From the NCBI RefSeq assembly GCF_029892425.1, contig NZ_JARXWB010000025.1, positions 62,001 to 126,000 on the forward strand: DNA of 64,000 nt, in the 5' to 3' direction. The notes beneath the pieces are model-generated. The model searched no databases and was not told where the DNA came from. It worked only from the letters and a program-made list of their open reading frames with translations. This DNA comes from Bradyrhizobium sp. BR13661 (GTDB taxonomy: Bacteria > Pseudomonadota > Alphaproteobacteria > Rhizobiales > Xanthobacteraceae). A program made the translations under genes and the position numbers. Each line of letters begins with the position of its first letter. The first letter of the stretch is position 1. Below are positions 35,450 through 43,794 of this stretch, piece by piece.

Positions 35450-35525
35450 GCCGCTGACGGCAATCATGCACGAAGTTAGCTCCCCTGAAGCTGACCGGAG
35501 GCAGCCCATTACATCCGGCTGGACT

Positions 35526-35544
35526 TGGTAGGGAGCCCCTACCA
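35526..35544 (+). terminator. Hairpin after hupT, possible transcription terminator
   Basis: TGGTAGGG-AGC-CCCTACCA is a perfect 8-bp stem with a 3-base loop 76 bp after the hupT stop. It lacks a following T-run, so termination is only suggested by position at the end of the operon. Confidence 0.4.
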
Positions 35545-35683
35545 ATCCTGGCGCGAGCTGAACTCCGTCCACTCGTCGTTCAGAGCTGCAATCCGTCGAC
35601 TCCCTCGTGCGCAAGCTGCTCGGTAACCTGTCGGTCGGCGTGATCGATCTCGTCAATTGTTCGAAGTGGGATGATCGAAGACC

Positions 35684-35710
35684 GTGGGTTTGACTCCCAC
35701 TCTCTCCGCC
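35684..35710 (+). pseudogene. 3' remnant of a tRNA-Ser gene
   Basis: GTGGGTTTGACTCCCAC forms a T-arm (5-bp stem, 7-base loop) followed by TCTCTCCGCC, the 3' acceptor strand and discriminator region typical of tRNA-Ser. No matching 5' acceptor (GGAGAG...), D-arm or anticodon arm precedes it, and the loop lacks the normal TTC. It is therefore a fragment, of the kind left at integration sites of genomic islands. Confidence 0.55.
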
Positions 35711-36020
35711 TGCTCGGCGGTCCTTCGGGGAAGCTATGGGCGACCTCTGCAAAGCGTTGGCGGATAGAGAGCGCGTGCGTTGCGCAGGCCGGGCATACCC
35801 GTGCAGGGTCTAATATGCCTAGCCAGCTCGCGAGCAGGAATCAGGGTCGGTCAGTCTCATCTCAGCGGTATCGATTCCTAAGGAAAACTCATAAATGCAT
35901 CACAAAATTAGGGCTAATCCAGCAAATTGGAACCTGCAATAGTTTGCGCTGAGACGCCCAAGGATCGAAGAAAACAAGACCGGGCGTTCGCCGGCGGATG
36001 CGGGACATTGGGAGGATGCG

Positions 36021-37319
36021 ATGGTGCTTTCCGGAAGAGCCACGTTCACTTCACGTCGCCAGGTTCTGAAGGCAGCTGCCGCCGGGGCTGCGGCGTCGCT
36101 GATCGGGGCGCCGCGCGGCCACGCTGCGGCCAAGAGTCTGACTCTGATCCACGAAAGCTCCTTCATCAAGACCTTCGACGGCTATTTCCAGAATACCCTC
36201 GCCCCTGCCTACGAGAAACTCACCGGCGTGAAAGTCAATTATGAGCTCGCAAGCGTTGGCAGCCTTCAGACCCGCGTCACCACGATCGCGGAAACCGGGA
36301 GTGGCGCTGACCTGACGCTCAACTTCTTCAACTGGCCCTTCCTGTACGGCGAGAAATACATTGACGTGAGCGATATCGCCGAGAGCGTCGGCAAAGACCA
36401 GGGCGGCTGGTACGAGCCAGCCAAGGAGGCCTGTGTCGTCAACGGCAAGTGGAAAGCCATTCCCTTCGGCAATGTCGGTCAACTGATGAACTGGCGCATG
36501 GACTGGTTCAAGGAGGTGGGCTTCGACAAGTTTCCAGACACCTGGGACGAGCTCTTGGAAGCCGGCACCAAGCTCAAGGCGAAGGGACACCCGTTCGGCT
36601 TCGAACTCGGTCACGGCTTTGGCGACAATCACGGCTGGCTCTATCCGCTGCTGTGGTCGTACGGCGGCCACGAGGTCGAGCCCGACGGCAAAACAATCGT
36701 GCTGGACTCCGACGAAACCGCGCGCGCCGTGGACTTCGCCCGCAAATTCTTCCAGCAAACCATGCTGGAGGACGTGCTCGGGTGGACCGACGTCAACAAC
36801 AACAAGGCCTGGCTCAGCGAGCAGATCTCCTGCACCAACAACGCCGAGAGCATCCTGTGGGTCGCCAAGCGCGATTTCCCCGACATCGCCAAGGTCACCG
36901 GACAAGCGCAGAATCCACAAGGCCCGAAAGGGCGCTTCCACACGCTTAATTCCTGGAGCCATTCCATCTTGAGCCACACGCCCGATCACGAGGCGGCGAA
37001 GGCTTTCTTGCGGTGGCTCTGCGAAAAGCCGCAGCTTGGCGCTTGGTATGCGTCCGCCGATACGTACTACCAGCCATTCCTGCACGGCTATGACGACGCG
37101 CCGATGTGGAACGTCGAACCACGCAATCTGCCTTTCCGAGACGCGCTTGCGACGGCGCATCTGCCGGGATGGCCCGCTCCCGTGAGCCGCGCCCAGTCCG
37201 AGGTGATCGCAAAATATGTGGTGATCGACATGTTCGCCAAGGCTTGCGCAGGCGCTTCGACGAAGGAGGTCATCGCCAACGCGGTCGCTCAGCTCAAGCA
37301 GATCTACAGTCAGACCTGA
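36021..37319 (+). CDS. CUT1-type ABC transporter substrate-binding protein
   Basis: 432 aa. Tat-like signal SRRQVLKAAAAGAAASLIGAP with cleavage near GHAAA. The body shows the extracellular solute-binding family 1 pattern (FFNWPFLYGEKYIDVSD, FGNVGQLMNWRMDWFKEVG, WSHSILSHTPDHEAAKAFLRWL). It captures a sugar-like or other polar solute in the periplasm. GGAGG precedes the ATG by 5 bp; its stop overlaps the next gene by one base. An ATPase gene is not adjacent. Confidence 0.9.
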   Translation: MVLSGRATFTSRRQVLKAAAAGAAASLIGAPRGHAAAKSLTLIHESSFIKTFDGYFQNTLAPAYEKLTGVKVNYELASVGSLQTRVTTIAETGSGADLTLNFFNWPFLYGEKYIDVSDIAESVGKDQGGWYEPAKEACVVNGKWKAIPFGNVGQLMNWRMDWFKEVGFDKFPDTWDELLEAGTKLKAKGHPFGFELGHGFGDNHGWLYPLLWSYGGHEVEPDGKTIVLDSDETARAVDFARKFFQQTMLEDVLGWTDVNNNKAWLSEQISCTNNAESILWVAKRDFPDIAKVTGQAQNPQGPKGRFHTLNSWSHSILSHTPDHEAAKAFLRWLCEKPQLGAWYASADTYYQPFLHGYDDAPMWNVEPRNLPFRDALATAHLPGWPAPVSRAQSEVIAKYVVIDMFAKACAGASTKEVIANAVAQLKQIYSQT

Positions 37320-38254
37320 TGGCAACGATCACATCGGAACGGGTCGTTCATCCTCGGTCGCTGCCGCTCCGACGCGCAGTCGCGCGATGGCTCGACCGTG
37401 AAGCCGTGTTCAGTTGGTTCATGATGGCGCTGCCGCTGCTTTTTCTCTTCGCGCTGGTCGGTTACCCCTTCATTTATGGCATTTGGCTGAGCCTGGAGAA
37501 TCGACCGGTGGCCCAACCGGGGACCTTCGTCGGCCTTGGCAACTTCATTGAGGATGCCCGCGATCCCGTCTTCTGGCAGGTGGCGCGAAATACGTTCATC
37601 TATACTGGCGTTGCCACGCTGCTGAAAATGGTCGGCGGGTTGGCGCTTGCTTTGGTCATCAACCAGAACTTCCGGATGAAGAACTTCGTCCGGGCCGCGC
37701 TGCTGCTTCCGTTCATAGTGCCGACGGTGTTGAGCACGGTGGCCTGGATGTGGATGCTCGATCCTGCGTTCAGCGTCGTCAATTGGATGCTGGTGCATAT
37801 GGGCCTCGCCAGCCGTGGTCCGTCCTGGCTCGGCAATCCAGCGCTGGCGATGGCCTCGATCATCATGATCAATACCTGGCGCGGATTGCCGTTCTACGGT
37901 ATCACGCTTCTCGCCGGACTGCAGACGATACCGCAAGATCTCCATGAAGCCGCGGCCATCGACGGCGCCGGCAGCTGGACGCGCTTTTGGCACATCACGC
38001 TGCCGCTTCTGAAGCCGGTGATTCTGATCGTCACCGTATTCTCGGTCATTTTCACTTTCGCCGACTTTCAACTGGTTTATGTCCTGACCCACGGGGGGCC
38101 TGCGAATGCGACGCAGCTGTTTGCGACCTACGCATTCGACATCGCCATGAGCGGCGGCCAGCTCGGCCGCGGCGCTTCGGTGGCGCTCGCCATGCTGCCG
38201 ATCCTGGGTCTCCTGATCATCGGCCTGACGACCTACATGCGGAGCCACGAATGA
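37319..38254 (+). CDS. ABC transporter permease, MalF-like
   Basis: 311 aa from ATG 37319, which shares one base with the preceding TGA. Six membrane segments are visible, including FSWFMMALPLLFLFALVGYPF and the end segment ALAMLPILGLLIIGLTTYM. The inner-membrane EAA loop is EAAAIDGAGSWTRFWHITLPLL (written in part, about 220-241), which docks the missing ATPase. Overlaps the second permease by 4 bp. Confidence 0.92.
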   Translation: MATITSERVVHPRSLPLRRAVARWLDREAVFSWFMMALPLLFLFALVGYPFIYGIWLSLENRPVAQPGTFVGLGNFIEDARDPVFWQVARNTFIYTGVATLLKMVGGLALALVINQNFRMKNFVRAALLLPFIVPTVLSTVAWMWMLDPAFSVVNWMLVHMGLASRGPSWLGNPALAMASIIMINTWRGLPFYGITLLAGLQTIPQDLHEAAAIDGAGSWTRFWHITLPLLKPVILIVTVFSVIFTFADFQLVYVLTHGGPANATQLFATYAFDIAMSGGQLGRGASVALAMLPILGLLIIGLTTYMRSHE

Positions 38255-39096
38255 TCGAGCGTCGTGGATGGCGTTGGCGCGCCTTGCGGCTGTGGCTGCC
38301 ACTCGGCTTCTTTCTGGTGACCGGGCTTGCGCCGTTCTACTGGATGGCGGTGACCTCGCTGAAACCGAATGCCGAGCTCTACAACACGCGCATCATGCCG
38401 CTGATGGTGTATCACCCGACACTCAAGCACTATGTCGATCTCTTGACAGAAACCAGCTTTCTCACCTGGACCTGGAACACGACCGTGGTCGCGGTCGCCT
38501 CGACCGCGATCTCGCTGGTGCTGGGCATTATGCTGGCCTATCCGCTGGCGCGAATGCGCTTTGCGGGCGCCGGATTGATCGCCGCAACCGTAGCGGCGAC
38601 CTATCTCGTGCCGCAGCCCTTCCTGTTCATCCCGCTCGCCGACATCATCAACAGTCTTGGTCTCTCAAACACCCTAACTTCGCTGATCCTCACATACCCG
38701 ACGATGCTGATCCCGTTCTGCGCCTGGCTGCTGATCGGCTACTTCAAGACCGTGCCGCGGGAGCTCGAGGAGGCTGCAAGGATCGACGGCGCGAACCGGT
38801 TTCAGACTATGACGCGGGTCGTTCTGCCGCTCTGCGTTCCCGGCTTCATCTCGGCGGGCATCTTCGCCTTCACCCTTTCGCAGAATGAATTTCTCTACGC
38901 CCTGATCTTCCTCACCAAGACCGATGTGCGCACGGTGCCGGTGGGGGCAATCGCCGAACTCATACGCGGTGACGTGTTCTATTGGGGCCAGCTGATGGCG
39001 GCTGCCTTGCTCGGCTCGTTGCCGGTCGCTCTGATCTACTCCTTCTTCGTGGAGCACTACGTGGCCGGTCTGACCGCTGGCTCGGTGAAGGCTTAA
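38251..39096 (+). CDS. ABC transporter permease, MalG-like
   Basis: 281 aa. Membrane segments start with LWLPLGFFLVTGLAPFYWMA; the EAA loop is LEEAARIDGANRFQTMTRV (about 172-190). With the SBP and the first permease it forms a CUT1 importer. No ATP-binding protein follows; the operon ends here and a LysR gene lies convergent. The sequence just after the stop (AAAGCGCGATG) resembles half of the palindromic repeat seen at 61961. Confidence 0.92.
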   Translation: MIERRGWRWRALRLWLPLGFFLVTGLAPFYWMAVTSLKPNAELYNTRIMPLMVYHPTLKHYVDLLTETSFLTWTWNTTVVAVASTAISLVLGIMLAYPLARMRFAGAGLIAATVAATYLVPQPFLFIPLADIINSLGLSNTLTSLILTYPTMLIPFCAWLLIGYFKTVPRELEEAARIDGANRFQTMTRVVLPLCVPGFISAGIFAFTLSQNEFLYALIFLTKTDVRTVPVGAIAELIRGDVFYWGQLMAAALLGSLPVALIYSFFVEHYVAGLTAGSVKA

Positions 39097-39137
39097 AGCG
39101 CGATGTGATCGGGATGAATCGTCAGGCGCTCAGGTCG

Positions 39138-40034
39138 CTATTTCGTCGACAAGGCGCGCCTGGCGATCTCGGCGAACTGTTCCGCTGCGGGCGAGAGTGT
39201 AAAATCGGCCCGGCTCAACAGCGAAACATGCCGTTTGACCATCGGCTGGCTCAGTGGAACGGCTGCAAGGGTTGGAAACTGCGCCTTGGGTAGCATGTGC
39301 GCTGGCAGAATGCTGATTCCGGCACCCTCGGCGGTCAATGCCAGGGCCGTCGTAATGAGCGAGACTTCGAGGGCCGGCTTGAGCTCCTGGCCCGTCAGCG
39401 CCAAGGCCTCGTCGATCTGGGTACGGATTCGCGTTCCGCGGCGCATGACGATCAGGTCGGAGGCGGTGAGCTCGTCCCAGGTCAGGCGCCGACGCTTCTC
39501 GAACCGGCCGTTCTTGATGCCGATCGCCGAAAGCGGGCTTTGCATCAGTGTTTCGATCCGCGCCTCCGACGTGCCATCGTCTTCGAAGCTGCCGATTCCG
39601 AACTCGGCGTGGCCGGCCATGACGAACGGCAGCAGTTCGTCAGGAGCGATATCGAACAGATCAATCTTTACCTCGGGAGAGCGGGACCGAAATCTGGCCA
39701 GGATGCGCGGGAGCAGGGCCGAGGCTACACCAGCGGAGACTGCAAGGGCGATCCGCCCGGACCTCACCTCGACGAGGTCGCGCATATGCTGCGCGAGTCC
39801 TCGTGCGCCCGACAGGATGCGCTCCGCCGCGGGGATTGCTTCCCTGCACGCAGCCGTCGGGTGCAGTGTGCGCGTCGTCCGGTCGAACAGCTTGAGTTGG
39901 AACTTCTCCTCGATCTGCCGGATGAGGAGGCTGATCGCCGACTGCGTGACGCGCAGCTCGGCCGCCGCCTTCGTGATGCTGCCGAGGCGATAGACCAGGA
40001 CCAGCGCCTCGAGCTGCCGCATGGTCGGATTCAT
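39138..40034 (-). CDS. LysR family transcriptional regulator
   Basis: 298 aa from ATG 40034 with GAGGT upstream; a longer frame to 40112 lacks a ribosome site. The N-terminal winged helix-turn-helix reads MRQLEALVLVYRLGSITKAA and ELRVTQSAISLLIRQIE. The C-terminal effector domain has the usual length. It is divergent from the MFS transporter gene, and the 132-bp spacer holds an inverted repeat TGAGAATT/AATTCTCA, its likely binding site. Confidence 0.92.
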   Translation of the reverse strand: MNPTMRQLEALVLVYRLGSITKAAAELRVTQSAISLLIRQIEEKFQLKLFDRTTRTLHPTAACREAIPAAERILSGARGLAQHMRDLVEVRSGRIALAVSAGVASALLPRILARFRSRSPEVKIDLFDIAPDELLPFVMAGHAEFGIGSFEDDGTSEARIETLMQSPLSAIGIKNGRFEKRRRLTWDELTASDLIVMRRGTRIRTQIDEALALTGQELKPALEVSLITTALALTAEGAGISILPAHMLPKAQFPTLAAVPLSQPMVKRHVSLLSRADFTLSPAAEQFAEIARRALSTK

Positions 40035-40054
40035 AAGCTGACCTCGTGAATTTA

Positions 40055-40105
40055 TGAGAATTTTGTGGCTAATCGAAAGACTTGAGGTGTGCAAGATAAT
40101 TCTCA
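40055..40105. promoter_or_regulatory. Widely spaced inverted repeat in the LysR/MFS divergent promoter
   Basis: TGAGAATT (40055-40062) and AATTCTCA (40098-40105) are perfect inverted copies, centres 43 bp apart, about four helical turns. This spacing suits a LysR tetramer binding regulatory and activation half-sites. Confidence 0.5.
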
Positions 40106-40166
40106 CCGGCATCGCCGCCCAAGCGGCGAGTGTCGTCGGATAATACGAAACGCAGGGGAGGGAGAT

Positions 40167-41540
40167 TTGGCGCAGACGATCAACATTGGCCGTTACATCG
40201 ACGACCGTCCACTTTCGGCCTTCCAGGTCCGAGTGATCTGTTTGTGTGCCCTCGTCATCGGGTTAGACGGCTTCGATGCCCAGGCGCTCGGCTTCGTCGC
40301 GCCGGCGCTCAGTAAGGACCTACATCTGGCACCCGGCGCGCTTGGTCCTGTATTCGGCGCCTCGTTGTTCGGCGTGATGATCGGTTCGCTGCTGTTCGGC
40401 GCCCTGGCCGACTATTTCGGGCGGAAGTGGCTGGTGATTGCGGGCGTGATCGTATTTGCGCTGGGGTCGCTGGCCACCAGCAGGGCCGGAAGTGTTCCCG
40501 ACCTGGTGGTCCTGCGCTTCCTGACCGGCCTCGGTCTTGGTGGCGTCCTGCCGAATGCGATCGCACTGACCGGCGAGTATTCACCGCAGCGACGCCGGAC
40601 GCTGCTGATCATGCTGATGTTCATGACGGTATCGCTGGGATCGGCGATCGGCGGTTCGGTCGCGGCCAAGCTGATTTCGGCTTACGGCTGGCAGGCCATC
40701 TTCGTGATCGGTGGCGTCCTTCCGCTCCTTCTCTGCCCGGTCCTGATTGTATGGCTCCCGGAATCGCTGTCGCTACTGGCGCTCGACGAGCGCAACAACG
40801 GCCGCGTCCGCTCACTCCTGGGGCAGATCGACCCGTCGGCGAAGTTCGCGGATGCCGCACGCTTCGCCGTCATCGAGGAAAGCGGCAAGGGATTCCTGTT
40901 GCCGCAGCTCTTCACCAACCGGCGGCTCGTCCCGACATTGCTCTTGTGGATCATGTTCTTCATGAACATGCTCGACATCTATTTCCTCAACAGCTGGCTG
41001 CCGACGCTGACGCATGGCGTCGGCCTCGACGTCGAGGCTGCGATCGCCGTCGGGATCGCGTTCCAGCTCGGTGGAATGGTCGGCACGGTCGCGCTCGGAT
41101 TGCTCATCGAGCGGCTCGGCTTCCATCGCGTCCTGTTTCTGACCTACGTCGCCGGCTTCGTCTCGATCGTTACCATCGGATTTGCCGGAGCCGTGCTGCC
41201 GATCCTGGTGCCGGCGGTCTTCATCGCGGGCGTCGCGGTCATCGGCGGCCAGATCGGTTGCAACGCATACGCGGCGCGCCTCTATCCGACCTACATCCGC
41301 GCCACCGGAATCGGTTGGGCGCTCGGCATCGGCCGTTTCGGTTCGATTCTCGGCGTGACCGTCGGCGGACTGATGCTCGCGGCGCACTGGAGCATCCCGT
41401 CTCTGTTCCAGACCAGCGCGGTGCCGCAGCTTTGCTCCGCGCTGGTGATCCTTGGTCTTGCCTTCGTCGGCATGCGCCGCGGCGGCGCGGTCAGCGGCCA
41501 GGCACAGCATGACGAGCTTTCGGTGCCCGAGCGAGCCTGA
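40167..41540 (+). CDS. MFS transporter, aromatic acid:H+ symporter (AAHS)-like
   Basis: 457 aa from TTG 40167 (GGGAGGGAG upstream); the family N-terminus INIGRYIDDRPLSAFQ begins here. Twelve membrane segments are expected; the signatures are GLDGFDAQALGFVAPAL (TM1, Asp typical of aromatic acid transporters) and LADYFGRKWLVIAGV (loop 2-3). It probably imports the aromatic substrate of the hydroxylase encoded 31 bp downstream. Confidence 0.9.
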   Translation: MAQTINIGRYIDDRPLSAFQVRVICLCALVIGLDGFDAQALGFVAPALSKDLHLAPGALGPVFGASLFGVMIGSLLFGALADYFGRKWLVIAGVIVFALGSLATSRAGSVPDLVVLRFLTGLGLGGVLPNAIALTGEYSPQRRRTLLIMLMFMTVSLGSAIGGSVAAKLISAYGWQAIFVIGGVLPLLLCPVLIVWLPESLSLLALDERNNGRVRSLLGQIDPSAKFADAARFAVIEESGKGFLLPQLFTNRRLVPTLLLWIMFFMNMLDIYFLNSWLPTLTHGVGLDVEAAIAVGIAFQLGGMVGTVALGLLIERLGFHRVLFLTYVAGFVSIVTIGFAGAVLPILVPAVFIAGVAVIGGQIGCNAYAARLYPTYIRATGIGWALGIGRFGSILGVTVGGLMLAAHWSIPSLFQTSAVPQLCSALVILGLAFVGMRRGGAVSGQAQHDELSVPERA

Positions 41541-41571
41541 GCCAGCTCGCGAAAACGCCAGAGAACATGAC

Positions 41572-43272
41572 ATGAAAAACATCCAGACCCAGGTCCTGAT
41601 CGTCGGCGCGGGGCCAGTCGGCTTGACCGCCGCCATGGATCTCGCCTCCCGCGGTATCGACGTCGTCGTCGCCGAAATCCGCCCGGCGGGCGAGCCACCG
41701 AACGTCAAATGCAACCACGTCTCTGCGCGCTCGATGGAGGTGTTCCGCCGCCTCGGCATCGTGCGCGAGGTGCGGGAAGGCGGATTGCCGGCCGACTTTC
41801 CGAATGACTGCGCCTATCGCACCGCCGTCGTCGGTCGCGAGCTGACGCGGATCCCCATTCCCTGTCGCGCGGATCGCTACACCGCGACCGGCGGCCCGGA
41901 TACCGATTGGCCCACTCCCGAGCCGCCGCACCGGATCAACCAGATCTATCTCGAGCCGATCCTGTTTGCGGCCGCCGAGGCCCGGTCGGGAATCAGGATT
42001 CTCAATCGCGTTCAGGTCGAGCATTTCGAGCAGGGCGCAGACGGCGTTGTCGCGCGGGCGCTGGACCTCGACAATGACCGGAATATCACCATCGCTGCCG
42101 ACTATCTGATCGGCTGCGACGGCGGCCGGTCGACCGTGCGCAGGCTGATCGGCTCGCGCCTCGCCGGCACCGACGTCGTGCAGCGCGTGCAGTCCACCTA
42201 TATCCACGCTCCCGCGCTGAAGGATCTGATCACCCAGAAGCCCGCCTGGATGACCATGTCGCTCAATCCGCGCCGCTGCGGCACGACGGTCTCGATCGAC
42301 GGCCGCGACAACTGGCTGATCCACAACCATCTCGCGCCGGAAGAGCTCGAGTTTGACAGCGTCGATCGCGACTGGGCGCTGCGCACCATTCTCGGCGTCG
42401 ACGATCGCTTTCAATATGACATCATCAGCAAGGAGGATTGGGTCGGGCGGCGCCTGGTGGCCGATCGCTTCCGGGACGGCCGTGCATTCATTTGCGGCGA
42501 TGCAGCCCATCTGTGGATTCCCTATGCCGGCTACGGCATGAACGCCGGCATTGCCGACGCCGTCGACCTCTGCTGGATCCTTGCGGGCGTGCTGCAGGGA
42601 TGGGCGAGCCCCGCGCTGCTCGACGCCTACGAGGCCGAGCGCCAGCCGATCACCGAGCAGGTCTCGCATTTCGCGATGAACCACGCTCTTGCCGTCATGG
42701 GGCAGCGGCGCGCTGTGCCGCCCGAGGTCGAGATGGAAGGGCCCGCCGGTGATGCCGCGCGCAGCAAGATCGGCCAGGCCGCCTACGATCTCAACGTCCA
42801 GCAATATTGCTGCGCCGGCCTGAACTTCGGCTATTACTACGACCGGTCGCCGATCATTGCCTATGACGGAGCGGCGCCACCGCCCTACAGCATGGGCAGC
42901 TTCACAGCCTCGACCGTGCCTGGCGCCCGCGCGCCGCACGTCTGGCTGGCCGATGGACGCTCGCTGCTCGATGCGCTCGGTCCCGCCTATACGCTGGTGC
43001 GATTCGATCGGACCATCGATGCTGCACCGCTGGTGGACGCAGCCGCGCGTTCGGGCGTCCCCTTGACGCTCCTCGACGTCGATCGGGCTGAGGCAGGATA
43101 CGATTTTCCTGAGGCGCTCCTGATGGTGCGCCCGGATTCGCACATTGCCTGGCGCGGCAATGATGTTCCGCGCGAGATCCGGCGATTGCTGGACCGCCTG
43201 CGCGGCGCGATCTCCGAGCCGGAACAGGGCCGGAAAAACCTCGCAAGTGAGATGAATACGGTTGCGGAGTGA
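41572..43272 (+). CDS. FAD-dependent aromatic hydroxylase (group A, MhpA/phenol-hydroxylase-like)
   Basis: 566 aa from ATG 41572. Motifs of class A flavin monooxygenases: VLIVGAGPVGLTAAMDLASR (about 8-27, dinucleotide fold), IGCDGGRSTVRR (DG motif, about 180-191), FICGDAAHLWIPYAGYGMN (GD motif). The C-terminal about 150 residues form the thioredoxin-like domain of long hydroxylases. It should hydroxylate a phenolic or heteroaromatic acid with NAD(P)H and O2. Co-transcribed with the MFS gene. Confidence 0.88.
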   Translation: MKNIQTQVLIVGAGPVGLTAAMDLASRGIDVVVAEIRPAGEPPNVKCNHVSARSMEVFRRLGIVREVREGGLPADFPNDCAYRTAVVGRELTRIPIPCRADRYTATGGPDTDWPTPEPPHRINQIYLEPILFAAAEARSGIRILNRVQVEHFEQGADGVVARALDLDNDRNITIAADYLIGCDGGRSTVRRLIGSRLAGTDVVQRVQSTYIHAPALKDLITQKPAWMTMSLNPRRCGTTVSIDGRDNWLIHNHLAPEELEFDSVDRDWALRTILGVDDRFQYDIISKEDWVGRRLVADRFRDGRAFICGDAAHLWIPYAGYGMNAGIADAVDLCWILAGVLQGWASPALLDAYEAERQPITEQVSHFAMNHALAVMGQRRAVPPEVEMEGPAGDAARSKIGQAAYDLNVQQYCCAGLNFGYYYDRSPIIAYDGAAPPPYSMGSFTASTVPGARAPHVWLADGRSLLDALGPAYTLVRFDRTIDAAPLVDAAARSGVPLTLLDVDRAEAGYDFPEALLMVRPDSHIAWRGNDVPREIRRLLDRLRGAISEPEQGRKNLASEMNTVAE

Positions 43273-43326
43273 ATCGTCGAATCCGCAACGCGACAAGATG
43301 GCTGGGCTCCAGGTGAGGGGAAATAC

Positions 43327-43656
43327 ATGTACAAGAGGGCGAAGCTGGCCGTCATCGGTGCCGCGATCATTATCGTCGGCGCGCTTCTCGCGCATTTCAC
43401 TCACTATGCCACGATCATCCTGTCGCTTTCGCTGGGTTTCATCATCCTGGTCGGTGGCCAATACCTTGCGATGTGGCTGGGTGGAAAACTGATCAATCCC
43501 GTTCCGACATCGCCCGTCGTGCCGCTATCGACGATCATCGCCATCCAGTTCATCCCGCTTCTCGCCATCATCGGTGTCATTTCAACATTCACCTGGCGGC
43601 GCACCGGGACATCGCTTCCGGGAGCACTTATCTGTGGCCTCCTCGTCACGTGGTAG
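43327..43656 (+). CDS. Small membrane protein, unknown function
   Basis: 109 aa with three hydrophobic segments (AVIGAAIIIVGALLAHF, TIILSLSLGFIILVGG and IIAIQFIPLLAIIGVIS), so an integral membrane protein with short loops. I do not recognise a family. AGGGGAAATAC precedes the ATG, 54 bp after the hydroxylase stop and in the same direction, so it may belong to that operon as a transport or envelope component. Confidence 0.6.
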   Translation: MYKRAKLAVIGAAIIIVGALLAHFTHYATIILSLSLGFIILVGGQYLAMWLGGKLINPVPTSPVVPLSTIIAIQFIPLLAIIGVISTFTWRRTGTSLPGALICGLLVTW

Positions 43657-43794
43657 GGCAGGCAACCCAGGCTGCGATCTGAGGCTTCGGTCGTTAATCT
43701 TGCCTGGAGCGCGGATTTGGCCGTCCAAAATTCAGGCGACTTGCAAGGTGGAAATCCCGGAATCGGAAGTCCCGGCGCGGATGAAGAACAACAG

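Larger units (their letters stand above)
35450..36010. other. Spacer between hydrogenase locus and catabolic island, no gene
   Basis: About 560 bp. It holds the hairpin at 35526 and the tRNA-Ser tail at 35684, but no credible reading frame: the open stretches here are short and without family resemblance. The base composition becomes AT-richer after 35860, ahead of the ABC transporter operon. Confidence 0.6.

Noticed and set aside
35600..35710. A complete tRNA-Ser gene
   Set aside because: No 5' acceptor strand, D-arm or anticodon arm can be drawn upstream of the T-arm; only a remnant was kept.
41491..43461. 656-codon minus-strand frame opposite the FAD hydroxylase
   Set aside because: Antisense artefact; all hydroxylase motifs are on the plus strand.
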